Below, piece after piece: positions 1-12,775 of a stretch of 64,000 bases of DNA. The DNA lies in contig JAZGUH010000273.1 in NCBI GenBank assembly GCA_037893225.1, positions 62,001-126,000 of the forward strand, in the 5' to 3' direction. Positions within the stretch are counted from its first letter, which is position 1. The number at the start of each line of letters is the position of its first letter. Under the pieces are notes generated by a model, which ran no database searches, was not told where the DNA came from, and saw only the letters and a program-made list of their open reading frames with translations. Source of the DNA: Hippasteria phrygiana (lineage: Eukaryota; Echinodermata; Asteroidea; Valvatida; Goniasteridae). A program made the translations under genes and the position numbers.

Positions 1-207
1 CCAGTAACTGAGTGAAATTGTTTATACCCTGTCTTTTTACAGGAATAGCAGGGTTATTTTAAGGGACAGCAACGTAAAATAACGGTGTTCATGAGTCGCA
101 GCTTGCACCGGTTTTTTACGGGATTGTGGTTAGGGGCGTGGTTAACTCGTAAACGGCGATAGGTCAATTGAATGCTAGAATGAATAAATCGAGTTGAATA
201 AAAGTAT

Positions 208-480
208 GGGTGACTCAGTTAAAAGACATTTGGTTAGTCACAAGACTCATCTGTATTGCATTCTGAGTAATTGGACTCATTTGAAATATGGCAGTGTGTC
301 ACTACACGGACAATATGGTGACTCAGTTACATGCAACAAAGTGAGTCAATATACCCACATATTATTCCAGCCCGAGTCACGTGACTCATCTCCATTGAGT
401 CAAATGACTCGCTGAAGTCCAACAGTGTGTCACTACACGGACAAATCAATGACTCACCTAAATGAGTCTTTTGACTCAAA
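208..480. promoter_or_regulatory. Cluster of AP-1/bZIP-like TGASTCA sites upstream of the LTR TATA box
   Basis: Seven perfect TGA(C/G)TCA heptamers lie at 211, 319, 342, 382, 396, 450 and 472, with near matches at 405 and 462. A 19-bp direct repeat beginning TGTGTCACTACACGG occurs at 295 and 426. In 270 bp the chance expectation for this heptamer is far below one. The sites precede a TATA-like box, so an LTR enhancer read by a Jun/Fos/ATF-type bZIP factor is the natural inference. Binding itself is not shown. Confidence 0.6.
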
Positions 481-730
481 ATGTATTATCTGTGTATATA
501 AGTCCTGCCCGTAAGATCTGTTAAGTTATATATTGTATAAGATCTTTTCTTAATTCTACACTTGTTAAACCCTATTGATTCTCGAATATTCTCATTATTA
601 AATCACATTGTTTCTTTGTTCTTTATATCAGTGTGATCTTGTTTGATTTCTTTGTTGCATCTGAGAAAATTCAGGCTTTTTTCTAGTAATATATATTTGC
701 GGATAGTCTGGAGATTTTCAGACCGTAACA
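426..730 (+). repeat. 5' LTR of a Gypsy-type retrotransposon (start uncertain)
   Basis: The right edge is clear: TAACA ends at 730 and a primer-binding site follows after three bases. A TATA-like box TATATAAG is at 495-502. If the LTR starts at the TGTGTCAC word at 426, it would be a TG...CA unit of about 305 bp, but the duplicated word at 295 makes an earlier start possible. No second LTR copy was found in the window, so the 5' edge cannot be fixed by comparison. Confidence 0.55.
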
Positions 731-733
731 AAT

Positions 734-750
734 TGGGGGCCTGTCCGGGA
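734..750 (+). promoter_or_regulatory. Primer-binding site, tRNA-Pro-like
   Basis: TGGGGGCCTGTCCGGGA directly follows the LTR end. Its complement ends in CCA as a tRNA 3' end should. It differs by two adjacent bases from the tRNA-Pro primer site used by many gypsy-like and retroviral elements. It would prime minus-strand DNA synthesis. Confidence 0.7.
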
Positions 751-789
751 AATCGAACAAACATAAGCCAACGTTTTGTTTACGATATG

Positions 790-1463
790 ACCATCTCTCT
801 ATTGATGGATATCAAATTTACACACATTATCGCAAATTTAAGCGAGGTGGTGGCGTTGCAGTATACGTCAAGAATGAATTCACATCACGTGTCATTTCTA
901 ACATCGACATTCCAGATGAACTTGAGTGTTTGTGGGTGTCGATTCGCCCTGATAGACTCCCACGTTCAGTATCTTGTATAGCCGTATATATCCCTCCCGG
1001 CTCTCCACACCAGGACACATTACTTGACCATCTCATTCACTCGGTTGATTTCCTGAAATTGAGATACCTCGATGCTGGATTTGTGATTCTAGGCGATCTG
1101 AACAGAATTGACATCCAACCCCTCTGCAGAGCACACGGTCTCAAGCAAATAGTTGATCAACCAACTAGGTGTGATGCTACCTTAGATCTTATCATAACCA
1201 ACCTCAAGCAGCACTATCAGTCTCCAGCGATTCACTCACCAATGGGTCGGAGTGACCATAACTGTGTAGTCTGGACTCCCTTGGCAAAAGCCATCAAGTC
1301 CAACCGTACCCAAAAGCGTGTGACCAGACCTTTGCCCAACTTATATGCTCTTCAACAATTTGGCCAGTGGATTACATCACATGACTGGGATGAAGTGATC
1401 CATTCACCAGACACAAACTCCAAAGCTACAGCTTTTTACCAGACTCTCGATGCAGCCCTATAA
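790..1463 (+). pseudogene. LINE endonuclease domain (APE type), 5'-truncated
   Basis: The reading is apurinic-endonuclease-like. The signatures seen are RGGGVAVYV near 850, LGDLNR near 1090, TLDLIITN near 1190 and a terminal GRSDHN motif near 1250. In intact elements this domain nicks target DNA to start target-primed reverse transcription. The first part is in a different frame from the 930-1463 stretch, and there is no methionine start or ORF1, so the copy is 5'-truncated. It sits inside the LTR element just after the primer-binding site. The same element continues into the RT at 2148. Confidence 0.75.
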
Positions 1464-2147
1464 AGACAATTACATTACACAGTAAGGACAAACCATGGAT
1501 TAGCCCATCCATCAAGTCACTAATAGTGAAACGTCAACAAGTATTTTCAATAGAGAAAAATCACTTCGATGGAAATTTTATAAGAATCTAGTGCAAAAAG
1601 AAATAGGACGAGCAAAAAGATGCTTTTATTCAGACAGACTTCAACAACTCAAGTCATCAGAGCCTGCAAAATGGCATTGTGGCATTCAGTTGTTAGCGAA
1701 TCGCCTTAAACCACAGGCTACAATAAACGTTCCAGGTTTATCATTTAGTGATGACATTGCTGTTGCTGAAAGAATAAACCTGAATTTTGCACAGACAGCT
1801 CAAAGTAGACTCTCCCTATTAGCACATATGATTTACCTGCATTTCTCCCAACCAATCAGCCACCTCAGATTTTTGAATGGGAAATGTATCATGAACTGCG
1901 AAAAATAAACATTACTAAATCAGCTGGATCATTAGGGAATTTGCATGGGAATTGAGTTTACCCGTTTCAGATATCTTTAACTGTTCCCTTAGGGAAGGTG
2001 TTGTCCCACAGGTTTGGAAAGATGCAATTGTAGCACCAATTCCGAAGGAGCTCCCAGCAACAATTGGTAAACTGAGGCCCATATCACTTACAATTTTCTA
2101 AAATTGTCGAAGGATTTATTTTTAAATGGTTACTCAACGATATAGGT
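1464..2147 (+). pseudogene. LINE linker between endonuclease and RT, decayed
   Basis: Broken reading frames link the endonuclease to the RT. Around 1591-1908 the peptide has the Lys/Arg-rich KREI..AKR.FY pattern typical of this linker in Jockey/CR1-group LINEs. Around 1930-2100 it has the early RT block (VPQVWKDAIVAPIPK, then LRPISLT). Several stops and frame changes show the copy is dead. Confidence 0.65.
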
Positions 2148-3281
2148 ATGAACCTTGATCAACATCAATATGGTAGTCTTGATGGATCATCCACAACACA
2201 TTGTTTAGTTGACCTGCTAAATGTTTTTTATAAAGGCAGCAATCAACTCAAAACAATTGGTACCTTAGTGTTGACTAATTTTTCCAAAGCATTCGATTGC
2301 GTCGATCATACACTTGCTGTGACCAAACTGATCTCACTCGGAGCTAGATCCGAAATTGTACCATGGATTATTAGTTTCCTTTCTTGTAGGCGTCAAAGGG
2401 TTCGTTACCAATCAGCCCTCTCAAGTTCTCATTTGACATGTGGTGTTCCTCAAGGAACAAAACTTGCCCCAATCATCTTCCTGGTTACCGTCGATGATGC
2501 ATGTGCTGACTCCGCAGCCCACAAATGGAAATTGGTTGATGACCTTAGCTTGGGTGAGATCAGATCGGTCAACAGCAATTTTACTATTCAAAATGATATT
2601 AATGATTTGTTTTACTGGTCCCTAAACAACAAACTCAATCTTAACCCATCCAAGTGCAAAACTATGCAATTTTGCTTTGGAAAAAAATCTTCTGTACCAC
2701 CTTCCTTAGTAATTGGTGATAATACCCTTGATGTTGTGACAGAAACAAAGTTACTTGGAGTATGGATTCAGAACGACCTTAAATGGAACACCCAGGTTCA
2801 AGAAATGATTTCTAATGGTAGCAGACGCCTTCACATTCGTAGTCGCTTAAAAAAATTTGGTGTTCCTAGAGAAGATCTTGTGACCATCTTTACAACATAT
2901 GTTCGGCCCATTTTTGAATATGCCGCACCTGTGTGGCATCCAAGTCTAACTTTAAACCAAACTTCAAGCATCGAATCAATACAAAAAAGGGTCTTCAGAA
3001 TCATTTTAGACCACGATTATTTATCTTATGACAATTCACTGTCAAAATTGAATATTAAGAGATTGGCTTATAGGAGGGAAGACCTTTGTCTACAATTTGC
3101 CAAATCTTGTGTTGTTTTTGAGCGTTTTAAGAGCTGGTTTTCTGAAAATAATTACACTCATGCAATGGAACTTCGGCGAAAACGGCATTTTATTGAACCC
3201 AAAGTCCGAGTTGACAGGTACGGCAAAAGCCCTATTCCGTACCTTACTAAATTACTCAACACACATATACTTCATATTTGA
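2148..3281 (+). pseudogene. Non-LTR retrotransposon reverse transcriptase (Jockey/CR1 group)
   Basis: This is an open stretch of 377 residues. RT fingers/palm motifs are visible: FSKAFDCVDH (block A), GVPQGTKLAP (block B), LVDDLS (the YxDD active-site block, here with Leu for the usual aromatic), then LLGVWI. The C-terminal region with YVRPIFEYAAPVWHP, IQKRV.RIIL and YRREDLCLQFAKS is usual in animal CR1/Jockey-type RTs. The enzyme would copy LINE RNA at a nicked target. The long open frame beside a broken 5' half suggests a fairly young copy. Exact clade cannot be fixed by eye. Confidence 0.85.
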
Positions 3282-3490
3282 TCTTTGAAAGTATTCGGGA
3301 TTATTATAATGTACCTCAATGTATATATGATTTAATTTTCTATTTATATCTAATTAATTTAGTTTATATTTTAAGGTTATTTTTAGTGACTACTCGGATT
3401 TAATCTTTTAAAGTATTTCTAATGTACATTGAACCGCAATTCGGCCTTTTGGTCGCGAGAGTTTAATAATAAAAATTGAATTGAATTGAA
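3282..3490 (+). repeat. LINE 3' UTR and short tandem (ATTGA)n tail
   Basis: AT-rich noncoding sequence follows the RT stop and ends in AATAATAAAAATTGAATTGA with several ATTGA units, a short-tandem 3' end rather than a long poly(A). That tail type is common in CR1/Jockey relatives. Gag sequence of the host LTR element resumes soon after, which marks the insertion boundary. Confidence 0.6.
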
Positions 3491-3554
3491 TGAAATTGAA
3501 TATTGTCAAACAAGGTCGCACACTTTGTTATATTGTTGCTAGTGTAGAATAATC

Positions 3555-3742
3555 ATGGTTAGTAAGTTCGATGCACAAGCTTCCGTGGAGGCTGAAGATT
3601 TGTCAGTCGAAAAGTTGCAACATTTGACAAAAGATGAGTTGCACGAAGTTGCTAGATATGCTCATCTAGAAATTTCTTGAAGTGCCAAAAAGGCAAAACT
3701 AGTGAGTGTTCTTGCGGAAAAGTTCACTCTAGAGATGACTGA
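3555..3742 (+). pseudogene. Gag N-terminus of the Gmr1-like LTR element
   Basis: An ATG at 3555 opens a frame with a short helical N-terminal module (LQHLTKDELHEVARYA, then AKKAKLVSVLAEKF) resembling the SAP-like start seen in many Gypsy Gag proteins. An in-frame TGA at about residue 42 inactivates it. The frame is cut at 3742 by the DNA transposon and resumes in frame at 12,781 with the coiled-coil part of Gag. Gag would form the particle shell around element RNA. Confidence 0.65.
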
Positions 3743-3756
3743 CACTGTGAATGGCC

Positions 3757-4125
3757 TGGATGTGATTTCTCTACAAAAATGGAAAGGTGACTCGCCTGGA
3801 TGTGATTTTGGTAGGGATTAGCCAATATCACATCCACACCACTAAAATCACATCCGAGCCAGAAATCACATCCAGGATTAAGTCGTTAAATTCCAAGATC
3901 ACATCCTGTGTTAGCACCTTGCCAAAATCACATCCACTGTCTGGCCACTTAACCAAAATCACATCCAGTGTCTGGGCCCTAGCCAAAATCACATCGTGTT
4001 TTCGCACCTCTTCAAAATCACATCCAGGATTAAGTCATAAAACCCAATATCACATCCTAGTTGCCCACTAGTCAAAGATCACATCTGTCAAAGGGGATTG
4101 ACAGCTCTATCATTCAATATCACAT
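3757..4125. repeat. Left subterminal repeats (GGATGTGATTTT, about 13 copies)
   Basis: The first two copies read GGATGTGATTT on the plus strand. The remaining ones read AAAATCACATCC, spaced roughly 25-45 bp apart. The spacers are variable while the 12-mer is conserved, as expected for transposase-binding sites. A mirror set lies at 12398-12775. Confidence 0.8.
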
Positions 4126-4450
4126 CCTTGTGGTCAGGCGCACAGCCATAAAGCCAAGATAATAATCCCTGACTATAACAGCTATGTTTACCAATTAATT
4201 ATGGGTCAACAGTGGCCAAGATAATTAGTTTGTCTGTAGCCAGACCATGCTTACTGTTATGATTACATGTACATGTTCTGTTATGTGTTGCTACATGTAG
4301 GGCATTATTATTAGTGTTGACACATAATAGAGGTAGAAAACGCCTGTTAAAACAATTTAATGATATTTATTTGATTGATGGTCTCTGAAACTAGATCTTG
4401 GAAGATCGTTTTCCTGTGTCTTTTGAAGTCATGGTAATATCTTTTCTTCA

Positions 4451-7400
4451 ACAGTAAATTGTTCATTGCAAGCGCATGTTTGTAGACGAAGCCATCCAAT
4501 GGAAAATTAGTAACTAGGAAAACACAACCTCCGTGAATGAACCTACAATTGTATCTTTAATGGCGTAACCAATACCAGTCTCACAATTAAGGCTATAGTT
4601 TTACCGTTTGATTGGTTGATTTCCCCATCCATACTGTAATTCCTGTCATACCACTCAACCTAATAACATAATTGATGATGGAAACCTGCAACACCCCCTT
4701 ATATGCTTTGAGCAACGTTTGTATTAAAAGAAGTTAGCATTGTTGTAATATGCCAAAGAAACCACACATATATTAAAACTATATTTATAACAATTTTGCA
4801 ATGCATGACGGACAATTTCTATTTGATTTATTATTGTGTCATTTCTATAAACCCACAACTTATTGTTTCGTTCACAATGGCACAATACAATGTTTCTTTC
4901 AACAAAATTTTCTGAAATACCTTTTTGGATTTTACCCTTTTACATGTATTATATGGACGCTTCCAAATTAAAGCAAATCAAATGAATCAAACCAATATAA
5001 TCGTGGAAAACCACAATTTGTTAACTTAAATTAGAATGTAAATTGTCAGTAGCTACTTCTGTTGGGCTTAGATTAAATTCAGAAAAAAATGACATCAAGT
5101 GCTGTTATGTTTAAGAAGTAAAACAAGAGTCGTCCCTGAAAAGACTTATGTTCCCAATATGGAGGCTATTTATTTATTTTTCAGAAAATCAATATTCACA
5201 AATAGATAGATACACATAACAGGGGTACACATGTACATGTACAGTTAATTAAAAACAAAACAGTTGATCCTTTCTGGGATAGCCTAATAAAGCAATTTTT
5301 AAGGCATATTTCCATTGGGGTACCAGCGGTCACATAGACAATTAAGACAGTTTGTGCACAAACTCCAAATAGAACGCTTCAACTTGGTATGAAAATAACT
5401 CATTTTCATTTGAAAAATGACAGTTGCCAATCCATGACATTCATGTATTATTTGACATTGCTCAACCGTTAATCCTTTTGAATTATGATATATGGTCATG
5501 CCTGAAGATTAGAGTTGTTTAGCTTCATTTTCAAATCTTTAAAAATTCATTACTGCAAGTTATTTCATCTAATGAATACATTGATTTGAATTGTTCGTAT
5601 GTTAAAATGCGACCCCGTATTTATGTACACTGAACAACTTTACAATTTCCCGAACACTTTTCACTACTTGTTGCAATTTCTTTGTCATGACACCAAAATG
5701 AAGCCATCGCAATAATAATGATACTGCTAAATCACACTGGAATCAATTTGAACGATTTTGCATCCATATTTCACATTAAAAAAGTACCGATAGACCAAAT
5801 AATTAGGCATAATTTTCACGTCAGAATCTTTCACAGACAATTGCTTCTTGCAGGTCTCCATGTTAATTAATGCAATAGAGTCGACCGACGGGTATGGACA
5901 ATCAACTGCCATGGACACACTTCTGTCAAAAAATCTAAATTCGGCTCTGATTGGCTGACGTGTAGGGTTGATAAAATTTGAATTCACCCATATATCAAAC
6001 ATTCGCTTTGTAGCATGTGATGCGGGCTTCATTGATAATCTAATTCTACCAAGTGCGCTCCCACAGTATCCTTGTGTAGGTTATCATACATACATACAAA
6101 TTATTTACTTCTTGAAAAGGCTTTAGTTGTCAGCTGAGCTAGACCAGATGACATTTTAACCTGTTTCACAACATCGTACATAAATTACTCCAATGATGAA
6201 CATGGCGATGAGAGTTTTAAATTGTAATGTTCTTCAAAGGTGTACAACCGTCTTCCACAAAACGGGGGATTTTCCCTTTTGGGAAAACTGCACCATCATC
6301 ACAAGACACGAAGCAGTATGGTTGTTTTTGTAGATGCAACATTACTCACATGAAATTAATGTGACAATCCTTTAAATAGAGATGTATCGTGCAGTGGTGA
6401 AGAAAGTTCACTATTGTTCTCATTTGCTTTATGACTGGAAAAAATTAAAACGATGTATGCCTGCAGTAGCAAGTTAGGAGAACAGCCCATTAGAAAATCT
6501 AGGGTATATCCTTTTCAACCCCAGTGGGTTTGAGTATAATTATAAAACACACTCCTCCCATGTCCAGCCAAGATAATCCCCATAATCACTTAAATAAACA
6601 AACTCCTGTGACCAACACATCTCCCTGGATGAGTGCTGGAACTATTTTCATTGCAGACCGTAATGGTCGTTCTCTGTCATTTCTTTATTGATTTTTACCA
6701 TTAGAAAAAGAAAACAAAACAACATCTCACACATGTAATGATTTTAATATTTATATCGGCTTATATCATGATATTAAGTTGCACAAAAATGAAGTGGATT
6801 CATTCAGGCAGGATCGCTTATCATACTCCTAATGGGATTAGTGCTGATAAGAATCCTAATCTCCCAGGCTGCTGACTCTGCTTTAGACCAGTCAATAGGG
6901 TTGGTCAGGTTGGCCTTCTAATCAAAGGATGTATTCATCACACAGTGACAGTCAATGGATTTTTAAAAGTCTCCCCATACATGTAAATGCTCCATGCAAA
7001 AGCTTTGAGTGTGTAGACATGGTACATATGTATAAAAGATACAATTGGCTACACTGTTGATTCTATAAAAAATGAGTTTATGGTGACATATTTCTCTTAG
7101 TCAATGGCTATGTGCTTTTGAAGTCTGTACAAGTTTGTTTGTCCCAGATTTGCATGAAGAATGTCACATGATATTCAACAGATGCTATATGATAAGCTAA
7201 TGTTTATAGTTAATTGTGGTTCTGCCAGCTTAAAAAAAATGGATTTTCAAAAATGCGAATGTTAAGGGACACAAATTGTTATACACAATAGGACATATGT
7301 GCCACATGCAGTTTTTTTTCATCAACTCTTTTAAATAATGTACATGAGTTATATCCCTTTCAGAACACATCCATGTTGAGTTGACAACCAGATCCTACGA

Positions 7401-8890
7401 AATGAACTTACTTAAAAACATTTTATGACTTATATTTTTTGGGTGCATTAGAAATTATGGAAAGATGTGTACAATTGGCTGAACAACAGTTTTTATATGA
7501 CTTGATTTATTTTAAGATTTTACAATCCATATGAACATTAAGTGGTTAAAAATCCGAACAGTTCCTATTAGTTTCCATTGTACTCATGCAAGTAAGGGCC
7601 CGAACTCTGCCGACTTGTGATTCATTTTGTTGGGCCACAATGTATGTCATGATGTTTACTTTATTTGACATTATTATTTGGATCGCAGCTTATATTATCC
7701 TTGACTACGTGTATTTTGGATTGTTATGTTCTCTATTTTTCATCTTATGTGCTGTTTTAAAGGGACACATTGCTTTGGATTTTGCGATTTGGGCTTTAAA
7801 ACTGAAATGGATATGGTTGGGAAGCTTTTTTAAAAGTAGAATATAAAGATTCACATAACTATCCCTTCAAGTTGCGTGGTTTTTGTTTAATTTCGTGACA
7901 AATAACGTACGGTCCGCCATAATTTGTGACTCCACAAAATGGCGGACGGTTGAAGTACGTTCTGTTGATCCATTTTGATGTACTGTGGCACGGCGCGCAG
8001 CACTGGCGATATGTGTCGCGAGGTAGAGAATTGTACCTGGCGATCATTTGATAGGTTCACAAGGCCACTGGCTGCAGCGCCAGCCTAAAGACTCTTACAG
8101 CGTATTTTGCGCATTATTTAGACGGTGGTATTTACTACTGGAAATAAGTCTATGTTTCGCGGGTCAGATGTCAGGGGTCAGCGACCAATTTTTTGTTTTG
8201 TAATCACCACTCACTATATTTACAACACATTATACATGTTTTTTTGCATGAACAACTCTTATAAAAGATAAGGAACATTTCCAAACAGCAACATTTCATG
8301 ACATTTGAAGGCAATTTACGTGTCCCTTTAATTGTTAGATATATCCAAGTGGTCTAGAATTTAGAAACTCTAAAAACATGGTTGATAATATATACACATG
8401 TACTTTGCATATGTCCAATTCAAGTAGCCTTTTTATCAAAAGATTACATGAAAACCTATGCATGTACATGTACTTTTTCTTAGAATTTGTTGCACTACAT
8501 CATGAAGGACGGAAGGAATAGAGCAGGCTGTGAATGGCTCAAGATACATGTACTTGGCTGATTTGAACAAATGGAGTACCAGAAGTACATGTACATTGTT
8601 CTGTTTACATGCACACAGGGCCACCTACACACAGTTTGTATACTACATGTGTGATGTGTAGGTGCATGCTGGCATCTTCCTCAGCCAGTTTCCAGGAATT
8701 GCCCATTCACACCCCACTACTTAATTCCTCTTATCAGTTGTGTCAGTGTTTGTTATGCAGATCAGGAGAGCCATAAAACCTGCATGTACATGTATGCATG
8801 CCCATAGGTGTGCATCATGTACTGTACATGTATGCTGAAATGCCTGCTCACTTTTACAGTACACTACACTGCAATGCCCTTATTTTTAGT
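4451..8890. other. Interior of the CACTA-like element, no recognisable gene
   Basis: About 4.4 kb of AT-rich sequence with ACATGTAC-rich stretches (8440-8860). Short open frames exist: 101 residues on the minus strand at 5727-6032, 66 residues minus at 5299-5499, and a hydrophobic 86-residue frame at 7586-7846. None shows a transposase motif or a convincing start, so they may be chance ORFs. The source of this filler, captured host DNA or degraded transposase, is not visible. Confidence 0.5.
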
Positions 8891-8892
8891 AT

Positions 8893-11800
8893 TGAAAACA
8901 ATGCTTGAAGCATGTTTCTTCCCATATGTGATTGGGTAGGATTTTGTCATCTCACGTCAAGTTTCATAACAGTCGACCCATCGGTGCTCATTTTAGAGCC
9001 AAAAAGCTAAAATTTAATTATTATACTTTATTATTTGAAACAAGTACCGGTACCCTAAAAATGTAATGTTTGGCCATAACATTTGAAATTTTGCATGAAG
9101 GTCCTTTTTCTTCCCTTATGTGATTGGGTAGGTTGTTGCGACATCTCACGTTAAGTTTCATAAGAGTGGACGCATCGCTGCTCATTTTAGACCCAAAAAG
9201 CAAAATGTCATCATTATACTCTATAAATGGAACAAGTACCCTAAAAGGTCATTTTTGGCCATAAAATTTGAAATTTTCAATGAAGGTCCTTTTTCTTCCA
9301 GTATATGATTGGGTAGGTTGTTGCGACATCTCACGTCAAGTTTTATAAAAATCAACTCATCGGTGCTCATTTTAGAGCCAAAAACCAAAATTTCATGATT
9401 GTACTTTAATAATTGAACAAGTACCGGTACCCTAAAAAGTCATTTTTTGCCATAACATTCGAAATTTTTAATGAAGGTCCTTTTTCTTCCAGTATATGAT
9501 TGGGTAGGTTGTTGCGACATCTCACGTCAAGTTTCATAACAGTGGACTCATCGGTGCTCATTTTAGAGCCAAAAACCAAAATTGTATTATTGTACTCACT
9601 ACCAGTACCCTAAAAGGTCATTTTTGGCCATAAAATTTGAAATTTTGGATGAAGTTCCTTTTTCTTCCCATATGTGATTGGGTAGGTTGTTGCGACATCT
9701 CACGTCGAGTTTTATAAAAATTAACTCATCGGTGCTCATTTTAGACCCAAAAAGCAAAATGTCATCATTATACTCTATAAATGGAACAAGTACCCTAAAA
9801 GGTCATTTTTGGCCATAAAATTTGAAATTTTCAATGAAGGTCCTTTTTCTTCCAGTATATGATTGGGTAGGTTGTTGCGACATCTCACGTCAAGTTTTAT
9901 AAAAATCAACTCATCGGTGCTCATTTTAGAGCCAAAAACCAAAATTGTATTATTGTACTCACTACCAGTACCCTAAAAGGTCATTTTTGGCCATAAAATT
10001 TGAAATTTTGCATGAAGTTCCTTTTTCTTCCCATATGTGATTGGGTAGGTTGTTGCGACATCTCACGTCGAGTTTTATAAAAATCAACTCATCGGTGCTC
10101 ATTTTAGACCCAAAAAGCAAAATGTCATTATTATACTCTAAATGGAACAAGTACCCTAAAAGGTCATTTTTGGCCATAAAATTTGAAATTTTCAATGAAG
10201 GTCCTTTTTCTTCCAGTATATGATTGGGTAGGTTGTTGCGACATCTCACGTCAAGTTTTATAAAAATCAACTCATCGGTGCTCATTTTAGAGCCAAAAAC
10301 CAAAATTTCATGATTGTACTTTAATAATTGAACAAGTACCGGTACCCTAAAAAGTCATTTTTTGCCATAACATTCGAAATTTATAATGAAGGTCCTTTTT
10401 CTTCCAGTATATGATTGGGTAGGTTGTTGCGACATCTCACGTCAAGTTTTATAAAAATCAACTCATCGGTGCTCATTTTAGAGCCAAAAACCAAAATTTC
10501 ATGATTGTACTTTAATAATTGAACAAGTACCGGTACCCTAAAAAGTCATTTTTTGCCATAACATTCGAAATTTTTAATGAAGGTCCTTTTTCTTCCAGTA
10601 TATGATTGGGTAGGTTGTTGCGACATCTCACGTCAAGCTTTATAAAAATCAACTCATCGGTGCTCATTTTAGAGCCAAAAACCAAAATTTCATGATTGTA
10701 CTCACTACCAGTACCCTAAAAGGTCATTTTTGGCCATAAAATTTGAAATTTTGCATGAAGTTCCTTTTTCTTCCCATATGTGATTGGGTAGGTTGTTGCG
10801 ACATCTCACGTCGAGTTTTATAAAAATTAACTCATCGGTGCTAATTTTAGACCCAAAAAGCAAAATGTCATCATTATACTCTATAAATGGAACAAGTACC
10901 CTAAAAGGTCATTTTTGGCCATAAAATTTGAAATTTTCAATGAAGGTCCTTTTTCTTCCAGTATATGATTGGGTAGGTTGTTGCGACATCTCACGTCAAG
11001 TTTTATAAAAATCAACTCATCGGTGCTCATTTTAGAGCCAAAAACCAAAATTTCATGATTGTACTTTAATAATTGAACAAGTACCGGTACCCTAAAAAGT
11101 CATTTTTTGCCATAACATTCGAAATTTTTAATGAAGGTCCTTTTTCTTCCAGTATATGATTGGGTAGGTTGTTGCGACATCTCACGTCAAGTTTCATAAC
11201 AGTGGACTCATCGGTGCTCATTTTAGAGCCAAAAACCAAAATTGTATTATTGTACTCACTACCAGTACCCTAAAAGGTCATTTTTGGCCATAAACTTTGA
11301 AATTTTCAATGAAGGTCCTTTTTCTTCCAGTATATGATTGGGTAGGTTGTTGCGACATCTCACATCAAGTTTTATAAAAATCAACTCATCGGTGCTCATT
11401 TTAGAGCCAAAAACCAAAATGTCATGATTGTACTTTAAAATTTTATTATTATACTTTATTATTTGAAACAAGTACTGGTACCCTAAAAATGTAATGTTTG
11501 GTCATAACATTTGAAATTTTGCATGAAGGTCCTTTTTCTTCCCTTATGTGATTGGGTAGGTTGTTGCGACATCTCGCGTTAAGTTTCATAAGAGTGGACG
11601 CATCGCTGCTCATTTTAGAGCCAAAAACCTAAAAATTTTAAGTTTAGTTTTATACTTGGAACAATATAATGGAACAAGTACCAAAAAGGTCATTTTTGGC
11701 CATAAAATTTGAAATTTTCAATGAAGGTCCTTTTTCTTCCAGTATATGATTGGGTAGGTTGTTGCGACATCTCACGTCAAGTTTCATAACAGTGGACTCA

Positions 11801-12060
11801 TCGGTGCTCATTTTAGAGCCAAAAACCAAAATTGTATTATTGTACTCACTACCAGTACCCTAAAAGGTCATTTTTGGCCATAAACTTTGAAATTTTGCAT
11901 GAAGTTCCTTTTTCTTCCCATATGTGATTGGGTAGGTTGTTGCGACATTTCACGTCGAGTTTTATAAAAATTAACTCATCGGTGCTCATTTTAGACCCAA
12001 AAAGCAAAATGTCATCATTATACTCTATAAATGGAACAAGTACCCTAAAAGGTCATTTGA
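8893..12060. repeat. Tandem array, about 17 units of 172-210 bp, inside the CACTA-like element
   Basis: Each unit carries a conserved core running through GGTCATTTTTGGCCATAA, TGATTGGGTAGGTTGTTGCG and CATCGGTGCTCATTTTAG. Unit types differ in their linker: TTTAATAATTGAACAAGTACCGGTAC, CTCACTACCAGTAC, or CTCTATAAATGGAACAAGTAC with small variations. Linker types recur in mixed order, which suggests expansion by multi-unit duplication. On the minus strand many units read open (for example 9962-10303) with a repeated peptide around SKMSTDELIFIKLDVRCRNN. The array abuts the right TIR directly. Confidence 0.9.
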
Positions 12061-12397
12061 GGAAAATCTATTACCGTGACTTCAAAAGACCCAGGAAAAC
12101 GATCTTCCAAGATCTAGTTTCAGAGAGTATCAATCAAATCAATATCATTAAATTGTTTTAACAGGCGTTTTCTACCTCTATGTGTCAACACTAATAATAA
12201 TATGCCCTACATATGTAGCTACTGGTACACACAACAGAACATGTACATTGTGTACATGTAATCATAACAGTAAGCATGGTCTGGCTACAGACAAACTAAT
12301 TATCTTGGCCACTGTTGACCCATAATTAATTGGTAAACATAGCTGTTATAGTCAGGGATTATTATCTTGGCTTTATGGCTGTGCGCCTGACCACAAG

Positions 12398-12775
12398 GAT
12401 GTGATATTGAATGATAGAGCTGTCAATCCCCTTTGACAGATGTGATCTTTGACTAGTGGGCAACCAGGATGTGATATTGGGGTTTATGACTTAATCCTGG
12501 ATGTGATTTTGAAGAGGTGTGAAAACACGATGTGATTTTAGCTAGGGCCCAGACACTGGATGTGATTTTAGTTAAGTGGCCAGACAGTGGATGTGATTTT
12601 GGCAAGGTGCTAACACAGGATGTGATCTTGGACTTTAACGACTTAATCCTGGATGTGATTTCTGGCTCGGATGTGATTTTGGATAATCCCTGCCAAAATC
12701 ACATTCTAGCTCCAATATCACATCCACCAAAATCACCTTTCCATTTTTGTAGAGAAATCACATCCAGGCCATTCA
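12398..12775. repeat. Right subterminal repeats (inverse of the left set)
   Basis: This is the inverted counterpart of the left subterminal set. It reads mostly GGATGTGATTTT on the plus strand, with the outermost copies reading AAATCACATCC. Both sets lie within the long terminal inverted repeat and align over their full length with a few substitutions and small indels. Confidence 0.8.

Noticed and set aside
3757..4125. CRISPR-like regularly spaced repeats
   Set aside because: The repeat is only ~12 bp, spacers vary, it occurs in both orientations and is mirrored at the other end: subterminal repeats of a DNA transposon in a eukaryotic genome.
5727..6032. 101-residue minus-strand ORF as a captured host exon or transposase
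   Set aside because: No motif, no clear splice sites and no catalytic pattern; mentioned only as a possible chance ORF.
7586..7846. Hydrophobic 86-residue ORF, possible membrane protein
   Set aside because: AT-rich sequence readily gives hydrophobic frames; no start context, family pattern or splice support.
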